A DNA stretch of 64,000 nucleotides, taken from NCBI GenBank assembly GCA_965249815.1, contig CBDFMV010000002.1, forward strand, positions 784,600-848,599, given 5' to 3'. How positions within the stretch are numbered: the stretch's first letter is position 1; each line of letters opens with the position of its first letter. The position numbers and the translations under genes were made by a program. Shown here in pieces: positions 1 to 7,672 of the stretch. This stretch comes from JAJAZB01 sp965249815 (lineage in GTDB: Bacteria > Bacteroidota > Bacteroidia > Cytophagales > Spirosomataceae). The notes below the pieces were generated by a model. It was not told where the DNA came from and ran no database searches. It saw only the letters and a program-made list of their open reading frames with translations.

Positions 1-633
1 GAACTGTACGGGAAAATGAGCGAATTTTTCGCACAGCACGGCTTCCTCATGCTGCCCGAAAAAAAGCAGTTTCGGAAGCCCACCGAGACCGGTTTCCAGA
101 ACGTTATTTTCTCGGTCACGAGTTACGAAACCGAAACCTGGCTGGAGGTGAATTTCGGCCTCCGCCACCAGCAAATCGAGCAAGCGGCTCAGCAATTTCT
201 GGGCAACATGGAAGACTTCCGTGCCGACGCCAACACGCTGGTGGTGAGCATCGGCAAGTTTAACGACGCCCGGTACTTTCGCTACAAAATTGCCAATGAC
301 GCCCGGTTCGGCTCCGTCGATTTGGAAGACACCTGCCAGGAAATCAAGGCGTTTTTGCTCGACCGGGGGTTTCACTTTCTCAGCCGGTACGAAAGCCTGC
401 CCGCGCTCAACGGGCTGCTCAACGCCGAGCCGACCAAACCCTGCAAGTACCTCTACAACCAGATTCACCGGGGTTTCAAGGGCCTGATTGCCGCCCGCCT
501 CACCAACAGCGACGAATTCCTGCACCTGTCCGACCTGTACCGCCACCAGCTTGTCCGCCTGGGGGCGTCGTTCGAGGAACTGCACCAGTTCGAGCGCCTG
601 CTGAGCTTTTTGCTGTACCATTCGGTGAATTAA
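1..633 (+). CDS. Hypothetical protein, 5' end outside window
   Basis: The reading frame is open from the first base of the window (E-L-Y-G-K before the first ATG at 16), so the true start may lie upstream. From the ATG the protein has 205 residues. It is soluble, with no signal peptide or membrane segment, and is rich in aromatic and charged residues. I do not recognise a named domain. The composition resembles small uncharacterised Bacteroidota cytoplasmic proteins. The next gene starts 98 nt downstream in the same direction and its product is exported, so a functional link is not obvious. Confidence 0.6.
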   Translation, partial: ELYGKMSEFFAQHGFLMLPEKKQFRKPTETGFQNVIFSVTSYETETWLEVNFGLRHQQIEQAAQQFLGNMEDFRADANTLVVSIGKFNDARYFRYKIANDARFGSVDLEDTCQEIKAFLLDRGFHFLSRYESLPALNGLLNAEPTKPCKYLYNQIHRGFKGLIAARLTNSDEFLHLSDLYRHQLVRLGASFEELHQFERLLSFLLYHSVN

Positions 634-731
634 TGGTTCAGCCAATTCAGACCAAATTTTGGGTAGAATTGTAGTGAATCCGTGGCCGTTCGGCAACGTA
701 CCTTTACCGTTCGCTTTACCTCTGCCTGTTC

Positions 732-1604
732 ATGAATCAACTTCCCCTTTCCCGCCGCGATTGGCTGAAAAACAGCGCCCTGCTCTCCGGCGCAATCCTG
801 ACCCAACCGCTCGATTGGCTGACCCCCGAACACAAACCCAGGTACCGCATCGGGGCCTGCGACTGGTCGCTGGGCAAAACCGCCGACCCGGCCGCCTTCG
901 ACGTGGCCCGGCAAATCGGCCTCGACGGGGTGCAGGTCAGCTACAACTCCGCCGCCGACGAGGCCTTTCTGGCAAAAAAAGAAAACATCGAGCGCATTCG
1001 CGCCGCCGCCAAAAAGACGGGGGTGCGGGTGGCGAGCCTGGCCATCGGGCGGCTGAACGACGTTGCCTATAAAAGCGAAGCCCGCACCGAAGAATGGGTC
1101 AGCAACGCCGTGGACGCCGCCCAGGCCCTCGGCGCGCCCAACATTCTGCTCGCGTTCTTTTCTAAAAACGACCTGCGCAACGACGACGCGGGCAAGCGGG
1201 CGGTCGTTGAGCGGCTCAGAAAAGTGGCCCCGAAGGCCGAAAAAGCGGGCGTGACGCTGGCCATCGAATCGTATCTCTCGGCGCAGGAACACCTTGACAT
1301 GATTCAGGCCATCGGCTCGAAAGCTGTGCGGGTGTACTACGATTTCCGCAACGCCACTGACGCGGGTTACGATATTTTCAAGGAAATTCCGATGCTCGGC
1401 ACGGCGAACATCACCGAAATTCACATGAAGGAAAACGGCCAGTTGCTCGGCCAGGGCACCCTCGACTGGCCGCGCATCGCCCGCGCCGTGCGGGACATCG
1501 GCTACGAAGGCTGGATGCAAATCGAGTGGGCCATGCCGAAGGACGCAGCGCTCGTGCCCAGCTACCAGCAGAATCTGAAATTTTTGCGAAACCTGTTTGC
1601 CTGA
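732..1604 (+). CDS. Tat-exported sugar phosphate isomerase/epimerase-like TIM-barrel protein
   Basis: This is a 290-residue xylose-isomerase-like TIM barrel (AP-endonuclease 2 superfamily). The N-terminus carries a twin-arginine signal (S-R-R-D-W-L at residues 7-12, then a hydrophobic stretch), so the folded, metal-bound enzyme is probably exported by Tat. Candidate metal ligands in the usual order are E179 (AIES), D204 (YYDF), H231 (EIHMKE) and E265 (QIEW). The family isomerises or epimerises sugars and is common in Bacteroidota sugar-degradation loci. The CxxCH heme dehydrogenase starts 67 nt downstream in the same direction, and the two are probably co-transcribed. The substrate is unknown. 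Confidence 0.85.
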   Translation: MNQLPLSRRDWLKNSALLSGAILTQPLDWLTPEHKPRYRIGACDWSLGKTADPAAFDVARQIGLDGVQVSYNSAADEAFLAKKENIERIRAAAKKTGVRVASLAIGRLNDVAYKSEARTEEWVSNAVDAAQALGAPNILLAFFSKNDLRNDDAGKRAVVERLRKVAPKAEKAGVTLAIESYLSAQEHLDMIQAIGSKAVRVYYDFRNATDAGYDIFKEIPMLGTANITEIHMKENGQLLGQGTLDWPRIARAVRDIGYEGWMQIEWAMPKDAALVPSYQQNLKFLRNLFA

Positions 1605-1671
1605 CTTCCCACCAAACCGAACAGACCGAACAGTTTTCAAAAACCTGTTCGGTCTCGTAATCCCCGATCGC

Positions 1672-4605
1672 ATGAAATCGCTTTCGCTTCCGATTCCCCA
1701 AGCCGTCGTCCGCCGGAGCCTGCTGCTGCTGGGCGGCACCGCGCTGGCCGCGTCCGTCTGGATGCAAAAAATGCCTCTGCCTCAGCAGGCTCAATCCGCA
1801 CTCCTCCCTGCGCAAGCCTCACTTGATTCCAGCCGCCTCTACGTCCCCGACGACCTCGAGGCTTCCGTCTGGGCCGAGTCGCCGATGTTCAACAACCCAA
1901 CCAACATCGACGTGGACGCGCGGGGCAGGATTTGGGTGACGGAAGCGGTGGATTACCGCGATTTCAACAACAAACCCGGAACCCACCTGCACCGCACCAA
2001 CGGCGAGCGCGTGGTGATTCTGGAAGACACCGACGGCGACGGAAAAGCCGACAAATCGACGATCTTCGTTGAAGACAAAGACCTGGTTTCGCCGCTGGGC
2101 ATCGCCGTCATCGGCAATAAAGTCCTCGTGTCGGCGGCCCCGAATCTGATCGTGTACACGGACGAAAACGGCGACGACAAACCCGACAAAAAGGAAATCC
2201 TGCTGACGGGTTTCGGGGGCCTTGACCACGACCACAGCCTGCACAGCGTCACGGCGGGGCCGGACGGGCGCTGGTACTTCAACACGGGCAACGCCGGGCC
2301 GCACCACGTGGTCGATAAAAGCGGCTGGCACCTGCGTTCGGGCAGCCTCTACACCGGCGGCACGCCCTACAACACCAAAAACGAAGGCAGCCAGCGGAGC
2401 GACGATGGCCGCGTGTGGGTGGGCGGCCTGGCCCTGCGCATTAACCCCGACGGTACGGGCCTGAAGGTGCTCGGCCATAATTTCCGCAACAACTACGAAA
2501 CCGCCGTGGATTCGTACGGCAACCTCTGGCAGAACGATAACGACGATCAGGTCATCGCCTGCCGGACGAGTTTTCTGCCCGAAAACGGCAACGCGGGCTA
2601 TTTCAGCACCGACGGCACCCGCTACTGGCAGGCCGATCGCCGCCCCGGGCAGGACATTTTCACCGCCCACTGGCACCAGGACGACCCCGGCGTGATGCCC
2701 GTACCCGAAAACACGGGGGCTGGTTCGCCCACGGGCGTCAGCCGGTACGAGGGCGACGCGCTGGGGCCGAAGTACCGGGGCGTGCTGCTCAGCGCCGAGG
2801 CGGGCCGCAACGTGATTTACGGTTACTGGCCCGAAAAACAGGGGGCCGGGTTTGCGCTCAAACGCCACAACCTCATCAGCACGCTGCCGCAGGACAACGT
2901 CAATTACAAGTGGAACGAAACCGGCGAAGACTCCCGCAAGTGGTTCCGGCCCAGCGACGTGACGGCGGGCACCGACGGGGCGCTCTACATCGCCGATTGG
3001 TACGATCCCATCGTGGGTGGCCATGCCATGCACGACAAAGTGGCGTTTGGGCGCATCTACCGCGTCACGCCGAAGGGCCGCAAACTCACCGCACCGAAAC
3101 TGGATTTCACCACGACCGCAGGACAAATCGAGGCGTTGAAAAACCCCGCCACCAACGTGCGCAACGCCGGGTTTGTGGCGCTCCGGGCGCAGGGCGAAAA
3201 GGTCGTTCCGGCGGTGAAAGCGCTGCTAACCGACGACAACCCCTTCGTGCGGGCGCGGGCGGTGTTTTTGCTCGCCCAACTCGGCAATGCGGGCCTCGAC
3301 GTGCTGAAAGCGGGCACGCCCGACCCGGAGCTGAAAGTCGTGGCGTTTCGCGCCATGCGCGCCGCCCGACCCGAAGCAGTGCCGATGCTCTGTGACCTGC
3401 TGGCCGCCGACCCCGACCCGGCGGTGCGCCGCGAGGTGGCGATTGCCTTGCGCGACGTGCCGCTGACCGACTGTCGGGAAGCGGTTACAAAACTGGTCAA
3501 GGCCTTCGACGGCAAAGACGGCTGGATGCGCGTGGCGCTGGGCACGGCCCTCGACGGCCCGAAAGGCGAACAATTCTACCCGGAATTGAAGAAAGTTTTC
3601 AACGCTACCGACCCGACCGCCTGGCCGGAACCGATGGCTTCGCTGGCGTTTGAACTGCACCCGAAAGGGGCCATTGCCGACCTGCAACGGCGAGCTGCTT
3701 CCGAAAAAGTAGCTGAAGCGGGTCGTCGGCAGGCCCTCACGGCGCTGGCCTTCATCCACGACAAAGCCGCCGCGCAGGCCATGCTGACGCTGACCAAATC
3801 CGGGTTGAAGGATGTGCGCGAGGGCGCGGGCTACTGGCTGGCCTTCCGCCGCACCAACGACTGGGCCGACGTGATGGACTGGAAAGACGCCGCCGCGCAG
3901 GCCTCGCCCCAGATGCAGCGGATGATGAAGTTGCAGTTTGACGTGGGTTCGGAATTGCCCATGCCCCAGCGCGTGAAGGCCGCCGAAGAACTGGCCCGCG
4001 ACGCGGCGGGCGGCAAGATGCTGCTGGCGATGGCCGCCGAAAATCGCCTGCCGAAGGAAATCAAGACCGCCGTTGGGAAACTGATATTCAACAACCCTGA
4101 TCTCCAGGTGCGCTCGCTGGCGGGCGATTATTTCCCCCGCGAAGGCAACAACCTGAACGGCAAAGTCTATTCGGTGGATTACATCGCCAAGATTGAACCC
4201 GACGCCCGGCACGGCCAGGAAGTCTTCACCACCTACTGCGCCACCTGCCACAAGCACGGCGGAAAAGGGGCCGAAATCGGGCCGGATTTGACCGAAATCC
4301 ACAAGAAATTCGACAGCCAGTCTCTGCTTGATGCCATCATCAACCCGTCGGCGGCGCTCGTGTTTGGTTACGAACCCTGGCTGGTCACGACCAAAAAAGG
4401 GGAAACCGTGTACGGCTTCCTCGTTTCCGACGGGGCCATGCTGGTCATTAAAGACGCGGGAGGCCAGTCGCACGCGTTCAAAAAAGACCAGATAAAAGCG
4501 CGCAGGCAACTGCCCACCAGCCTGATGCCCGAACCCGCTGCCCTCGGCCTGAAAGACCAAGACCTGGCTGATTTGACGGGGTATTTGCTCAGTTTTAAGA
4601 ACTGA
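1672..4605 (+). CDS. PVC-type CxxCH heme-binding dehydrogenase with HEAT repeats
   Basis: This is a 977-residue exported protein. I chose ATG 1672 because it begins a clean signal peptide (MKSLSLP, hydrophobic LLLLGG, ALAAS); the frame is open back to a TTG at 1597 that overlaps the previous gene. Residues about 50-480 form the glucose/sorbosone-dehydrogenase-like beta-propeller (repeats with D-x-D-G-D and D-G-x-G motifs). Residues about 480-780 are HEAT-like helices. A single c-type heme site, C856-A-T-C859-H860, lies in the C-terminal cytochrome domain. The architecture matches the family first named in Planctomycetes (PVC-type membrane-bound dehydrogenase). It probably oxidises a sugar or sugar derivative in the periplasm with the isomerase encoded upstream. 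Confidence 0.88.
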   Translation: MKSLSLPIPQAVVRRSLLLLGGTALAASVWMQKMPLPQQAQSALLPAQASLDSSRLYVPDDLEASVWAESPMFNNPTNIDVDARGRIWVTEAVDYRDFNNKPGTHLHRTNGERVVILEDTDGDGKADKSTIFVEDKDLVSPLGIAVIGNKVLVSAAPNLIVYTDENGDDKPDKKEILLTGFGGLDHDHSLHSVTAGPDGRWYFNTGNAGPHHVVDKSGWHLRSGSLYTGGTPYNTKNEGSQRSDDGRVWVGGLALRINPDGTGLKVLGHNFRNNYETAVDSYGNLWQNDNDDQVIACRTSFLPENGNAGYFSTDGTRYWQADRRPGQDIFTAHWHQDDPGVMPVPENTGAGSPTGVSRYEGDALGPKYRGVLLSAEAGRNVIYGYWPEKQGAGFALKRHNLISTLPQDNVNYKWNETGEDSRKWFRPSDVTAGTDGALYIADWYDPIVGGHAMHDKVAFGRIYRVTPKGRKLTAPKLDFTTTAGQIEALKNPATNVRNAGFVALRAQGEKVVPAVKALLTDDNPFVRARAVFLLAQLGNAGLDVLKAGTPDPELKVVAFRAMRAARPEAVPMLCDLLAADPDPAVRREVAIALRDVPLTDCREAVTKLVKAFDGKDGWMRVALGTALDGPKGEQFYPELKKVFNATDPTAWPEPMASLAFELHPKGAIADLQRRAASEKVAEAGRRQALTALAFIHDKAAAQAMLTLTKSGLKDVREGAGYWLAFRRTNDWADVMDWKDAAAQASPQMQRMMKLQFDVGSELPMPQRVKAAEELARDAAGGKMLLAMAAENRLPKEIKTAVGKLIFNNPDLQVRSLAGDYFPREGNNLNGKVYSVDYIAKIEPDARHGQEVFTTYCATCHKHGGKGAEIGPDLTEIHKKFDSQSLLDAIINPSAALVFGYEPWLVTTKKGETVYGFLVSDGAMLVIKDAGGQSHAFKKDQIKARRQLPTSLMPEPAALGLKDQDLADLTGYLLSFKN

Positions 4606-4606
4606 T

Positions 4607-4642
4607 AAAAATAGCCGGGACGCAACGCCCCGGCTATTTTTT
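4607..4642. terminator. Bidirectional intrinsic terminator
   Basis: A 12-bp perfect stem (4608-4619 with 4629-4640, sequence aaaatagccggg and its complement) with a 9-nt loop has T-runs on both strands. It ends the CxxCH dehydrogenase on the plus strand and vapC on the minus strand. The vapC stop codon lies inside the stem. Confidence 0.8.
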
Positions 4643-5038
4643 GTATACCATCAGACCGGAACCGGTTGCGATGCGGTCAAAGTCAACGTCGTTATGAACG
4701 ATTCGCAAGCCGGCGCCAAGGGCGCACTGTGCGATGAGGCAATCGTTTGGTTTTCGGATGGTAATTCCTTGCCGTCGGAGAACGCGGAACAAGGTGGCCG
4801 CTTCTTCGGCGAGCAGATAAGCATCACCCGCCAGCCGTTCAAGGTAGCTGAATTTGTCTTGCACTTCGGTCCATTCCCGGTTTGACCGGACACCCTGCAA
4901 GACTTCCTGAATAATGGTTGGGCAAATCCAGACCGTCCAGTCAGACAGGAGGGCCGTTTCCAGTAAATCCGTTTCGGACGTGATGATTCCCCGAAAATAA
5001 TCCACCCATACGCTACTGTCGAAAAGCAGGTCATTCAT
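4634..5038 (-). CDS. vapC: VapC-family PIN-domain toxin
   Basis: This 134-residue PIN-domain ribonuclease has the full acidic quartet visible: D7 (LLFDSSVW), E45 (IIQEVLQG), D99 (PNDCLIA) and D117 (HNDVDFD). I chose the start at 5038 because the protein then begins MNDLLFDSS, as is typical of VapC, and overlaps the antitoxin stop by 8 nt, the usual translational coupling. VapC toxins cleave tRNA or rRNA and are neutralised by the paired VapB. The active site looks intact. Together with vapB it lies between a complete CxxCH dehydrogenase gene and the 3' remnant of a similar one. Confidence 0.88.
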   Translation of the reverse strand: MNDLLFDSSVWVDYFRGIITSETDLLETALLSDWTVWICPTIIQEVLQGVRSNREWTEVQDKFSYLERLAGDAYLLAEEAATLFRVLRRQGITIRKPNDCLIAQCALGAGLRIVHNDVDFDRIATGSGLMVYKK

Positions 5039-5231
5039 CGGCAAGGGTGCGTTCACGCGACAAGTCCCCTTCCCAGTCGACCCGGCCGCGGAGTTGGGCC
5101 AGTTGCTGCTTCTTGAGTTTACGCAACAGGTCCCACAACGCCCGCTCGATGACTTCCTGCTCCGTGGTCGTCTGACTGAGCCTCATCGTTTCGCGAATCA
5201 AGGTCTCGTCAAGTTCAATGGTGGTTTGCAT
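5031..5231 (-). CDS. vapB: VapB-type antitoxin
   Basis: This is a 66-residue protein beginning MQTTIELDETLIRETM, the ribbon-helix-helix N-terminus typical of VapB/DUF2191 antitoxins that bind the operator. It is followed by an amphipathic helix (VIERALWDLLRKLKK) and a charged toxin-binding tail (WEGDLSRERTLADE). The start at 5231 is preferred over the upstream methionine of the longer frame because it matches the family N-terminus. It overlaps vapC by 8 nt and is presumably autoregulated from its own promoter. Confidence 0.85.
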   Translation of the reverse strand: MQTTIELDETLIRETMRLSQTTTEQEVIERALWDLLRKLKKQQLAQLRGRVDWEGDLSRERTLADE

Positions 5232-5284
5232 GGTTTCAGCATTTAACCAAAAATACACCTTTTGTTCATTGTCACCAATCCAGA

Positions 5285-5359
5285 CCCGGAATGAACCTCG
5301 ACCCGAACGACCAGGACCTGGCCGATTTGACGGAGTATTTGCTGAGTTTTAAGAACTGA
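5285..5359 (+). pseudogene. 3' remnant of a second CxxCH dehydrogenase gene
   Basis: Read in the frame that ends at TGA 5357-5359, this stretch encodes PGMNLDPNDQDLADLTEYLL followed by SFKN. That matches the C-terminus of the dehydrogenase ending at 4605 (KDQDLADLTGYLLSFKN) in almost every residue from D-Q-D onward. Upstream of about 5285 the similarity stops and the VapBC module begins. It is not an exact copy (LDPN against LGLK), so it looks like the tail of a former paralogue rather than a recent duplication. Confidence 0.7.
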
Positions 5360-5386
5360 GCCGGTTTTGCAGAAAAGCCGACCCGG

Positions 5387-6136
5387 TTAGCGTTGGGAAG
5401 CGGCGTACTTAGCCAGTAACTGGAGGGTATGCTCCAGGGCTTTGGTATCGCTCAGGTCTTCGTGGCCGGGAACCACGATTGCCGCGTTGCCAAATTTCGT
5501 CATCAGCCGGCGGATGGAAGTGGCCCACTCGGTCATGTTGGCGTCGGCGAGGTTGCCCATCCCAAACACGGCCACACTTTTCACCAAACAGCCACCGTGT
5601 AAAATTCGCTGTTGGGGCAACCAGACGACGATGTTATCGCGGGTGTGGCCTTCGCCGGGAAAATAGCAACGAATGGGCACCTGCCCGATGGTGAAGGTGG
5701 TATCGGCGGGCAAAATGCCTTCGGGCGATTCATAGCCCAGTTGCACCGATTTCTGCGCCGTCAACGGCGTACTGACAACCCGCACACCCGCCTTGTGGAG
5801 TTCGCTGATGCCGCCCACGCGGTCTTCGTGGGCGTGCGTAACGATGCAAAGCCGGACGGGTTGGCGCAGGCTGTCGGCGATGTACCGGAGGAGCTGGCGG
5901 GTATTGTCCGTATCGGCTTTGGTGTCCCAGGCCGTATCCACCATGACTACTCCCTCGCGGGTCATGATCAGCAGGCCGTTGGCGGGAATGGCCGTTTTCT
6001 GGTAGATGCCGTAGGAGACGTGGACGTACACGCCCTCGCCGATGGGCGTCACGGTCAGCCTGGGTTTTTGCGGGGATTGGGCCTGGGTGAAACTGCCGGA
6101 AAGCAACAGTGCCAGAGCGAAGAGCAGGGTGCGCAT
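5387..6136 (-). CDS. Subclass-B1-like metallo-beta-lactamase-fold hydrolase
   Basis: This is a 249-residue protein with a signal peptide (MRTLLFALALLLSG..TQAQ); the start at 6136 was chosen for that reason. It has all six zinc ligands of subclass B1 enzymes in order: H101-x-H103-x-D105 (THAHEDRVGG), H164 (EGHTRDN), C183 (HGGCLVKS) and H225 (VPGHED). The G-G-C-L-V-K-S block containing the zinc-2 cysteine and a lysine is characteristic of B1 beta-lactamases such as BlaB, IND and CcrA, and is absent from most other MBL-fold hydrolases. The length is normal for B1. A periplasmic beta-lactam hydrolase is the best guess; activity cannot be judged from sequence. It is monocistronic, and no mobile element is adjacent. 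Confidence 0.8.
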   Translation of the reverse strand: MRTLLFALALLLSGSFTQAQSPQKPRLTVTPIGEGVYVHVSYGIYQKTAIPANGLLIMTREGVVMVDTAWDTKADTDNTRQLLRYIADSLRQPVRLCIVTHAHEDRVGGISELHKAGVRVVSTPLTAQKSVQLGYESPEGILPADTTFTIGQVPIRCYFPGEGHTRDNIVVWLPQQRILHGGCLVKSVAVFGMGNLADANMTEWATSIRRLMTKFGNAAIVVPGHEDLSDTKALEHTLQLLAKYAASQR

Positions 6137-6240
6137 GGGTTGGAAAAGTAGCATGGTCGGAAGAAAGAAGGACGTTTCATTACGGGGTCGGTCAAAAATA
6201 GAACGAATTTTTCGGGAAGTAGCAGGCCTTGTGTTCGGGC

Positions 6241-6278
6241 AAAAAAAGAGGCCCGTCTCCAGCGAGACGGGCCTCTTT
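6241..6278 (-). terminator. Strong intrinsic terminator of the PA2169-family gene
   Basis: A perfect 15-bp stem (6245-6259 with 6264-6278, core gaggcccgtctc) with a 4-nt loop is followed on the minus strand by a run of T (aaaaaaa at 6241-6247 on the plus strand). It lies 18 nt past the stop codon of the minus-strand gene ending at 6296. Confidence 0.85.
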
Positions 6279-6295
6279 AACGGGAAGCGAGCCGT

Positions 6296-6754
6296 TCAGG
6301 CTTTGGCACCGCGCAGGGCTTTCACTTTTTCGAGCGAGGCCTGCAACTGCGTCAGTTGATTCTGCACCACGTCTTTGATGTAATGCGGAATCTCATCGTC
6401 TTCGATGGCGTCTTCGTAGGCTTCCACCGCCGCGTTTTCGCCGAATTCCACCGAACTCAGCACCGTGTCGCGGTCTTTGCCCGAAACGGCGGCCTTGATG
6501 TCGATCCAGGCCCGGTGCACCTTGCTCGATAAATCCGTGGAAGTCGCGTCGGACACCGCCGAGCCGTCGAGGCGCACGATGTGATCGGCCAGTTCGCTGC
6601 GGAACTGCTGGCTCTGGAGGATCATGTGGCGGAACAAATCATCGAGGCTGGCGTCTTCGTTGTCTTCGATGGCTTTTTCAAAGCCCTGAATCCGGTCGTT
6701 GTTGATTTTCACCAGGTCGTTGAGCGAATCAACGAGGTCTTCGTTTTTGATCAT
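6296..6754 (-). CDS. PA2169-family four-helix-bundle (ferritin-like) protein
   Basis: This is a 152-residue all-helical acidic protein beginning MIKNEDLVDSLNDLVKINND, the characteristic start of the PA2169/DUF2383 family. I discarded the upstream in-frame extension because the family starts here and the expected length is about 150. Conserved features are D-R-x-x-G-F, F-x-x-M-x-x-Q-S and a C-terminal Q-L-x-Q-L helix. Members are induced in stress and stationary phase and are structurally ferritin-like. Their biochemical role is not settled. It is probably monocistronic and ends at a strong terminator. Confidence 0.82.
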   Translation of the reverse strand: MIKNEDLVDSLNDLVKINNDRIQGFEKAIEDNEDASLDDLFRHMILQSQQFRSELADHIVRLDGSAVSDATSTDLSSKVHRAWIDIKAAVSGKDRDTVLSSVEFGENAAVEAYEDAIEDDEIPHYIKDVVQNQLTQLQASLEKVKALRGAKA

Positions 6755-6919
6755 GATTTTCAGGATTGGATGAATAAAAATAGCCGCTGAGTTGGTTAAA
6801 AAACCGTTCCAGTCAGCCAATCCGGTGCGCAACTTTGGTATCTTTCGGCGCAAACCCGCTGGTTTGCCGACGCGCCACGCCGCCCGTTCAACAACCTTTC
6901 AAACCAAGCCAACATTCCG

Positions 6920-7576
6920 ATGAAACGCTGCCTTTTTCTCCTGCTTGGGCTGGCTCCGCTGCTGACGCAAGCGCAGTCCGAATCGTTGAAACCCATCGAA
7001 GAACACCTGATGCCCGCCGCCTGGGGCTACTACCGCTACGGCGGGGGCGGGGTGCGCAACGTGTACAGTTACGACGGCCTCGACGTGCGCCGGGTCACCG
7101 AGTTGGAGCCGTACATCCGGGCGCTGGGAAACCGCGAATCCATCGACTTGTACGACCGATTCGTGAAGCAGCGCTCCGGTTCCAACGCGCTCTACGGCGC
7201 GGGCGGTGCCCTCGTGCTCATCGGGTCGATTGTGGGTCTGAGCAACCCCGTTAACAAGGTCGAAGAGCGCACGTGGGTGTCGGTCGGTTCGGCATTCGTG
7301 TACAGCACGACGGGCGGCGGCACCCCCACGTACGGCGGCTACTACGACACCCAAACCGTGGACAAAAACGCGAAGGGCCGCGCCGCCGGGCTGGTGACCG
7401 TGCTGGCGGGTGGAACATTAATGGGCATAGGAGCGATTTTGCGCAACGCCGCCAACAACACCTTCCACCGCTCGGTGCAGCACTACAACCGGGCTTTGAA
7501 GCGGCAGGTCAGCGTACGGTACGAACCGTTTGCTGGTCCGCGAGTGGCGGGACTCAGCGTAACGGCGCGGTTTTAA
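6920..7576 (+). CDS. Exported hypothetical protein with two hydrophobic segments
   Basis: This is a 218-residue protein with a signal peptide (MKRCLFLLLGLAPLLTQAQS). Two glycine-rich hydrophobic stretches follow at about residues 93-110 (YGAGGALVLIGSIVGLS) and 155-175 (GLVTVLAGGTLMGIGAI), separated by an S/G/T/Y-rich loop. The protein ends in an aromatic residue (VTARF), as many Bacteroidota envelope proteins do. I do not recognise a family. An intrinsic terminator follows directly. Confidence 0.65.
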   Translation: MKRCLFLLLGLAPLLTQAQSESLKPIEEHLMPAAWGYYRYGGGGVRNVYSYDGLDVRRVTELEPYIRALGNRESIDLYDRFVKQRSGSNALYGAGGALVLIGSIVGLSNPVNKVEERTWVSVGSAFVYSTTGGGTPTYGGYYDTQTVDKNAKGRAAGLVTVLAGGTLMGIGAILRNAANNTFHRSVQHYNRALKRQVSVRYEPFAGPRVAGLSVTARF

Positions 7577-7593
7577 CGATGAATTTCCGGAAG

Positions 7594-7623
7594 AAAACCC
7601 TGGCTGCGATAGCCGGGGTTTTT
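7594..7623 (+). terminator. Intrinsic terminator
   Basis: A 12-bp stem (7594-7605 with 7611-7622, one wobble pair) with a 5-nt loop, flanked by A- and T-runs, lies 17 nt after the stop codon of the exported hypothetical gene. Confidence 0.7.
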
Positions 7624-7672
7624 CCATGAACGGGGTTTTCGTAGCTTTCGCCCACCCCAATCCACCCTGTTC

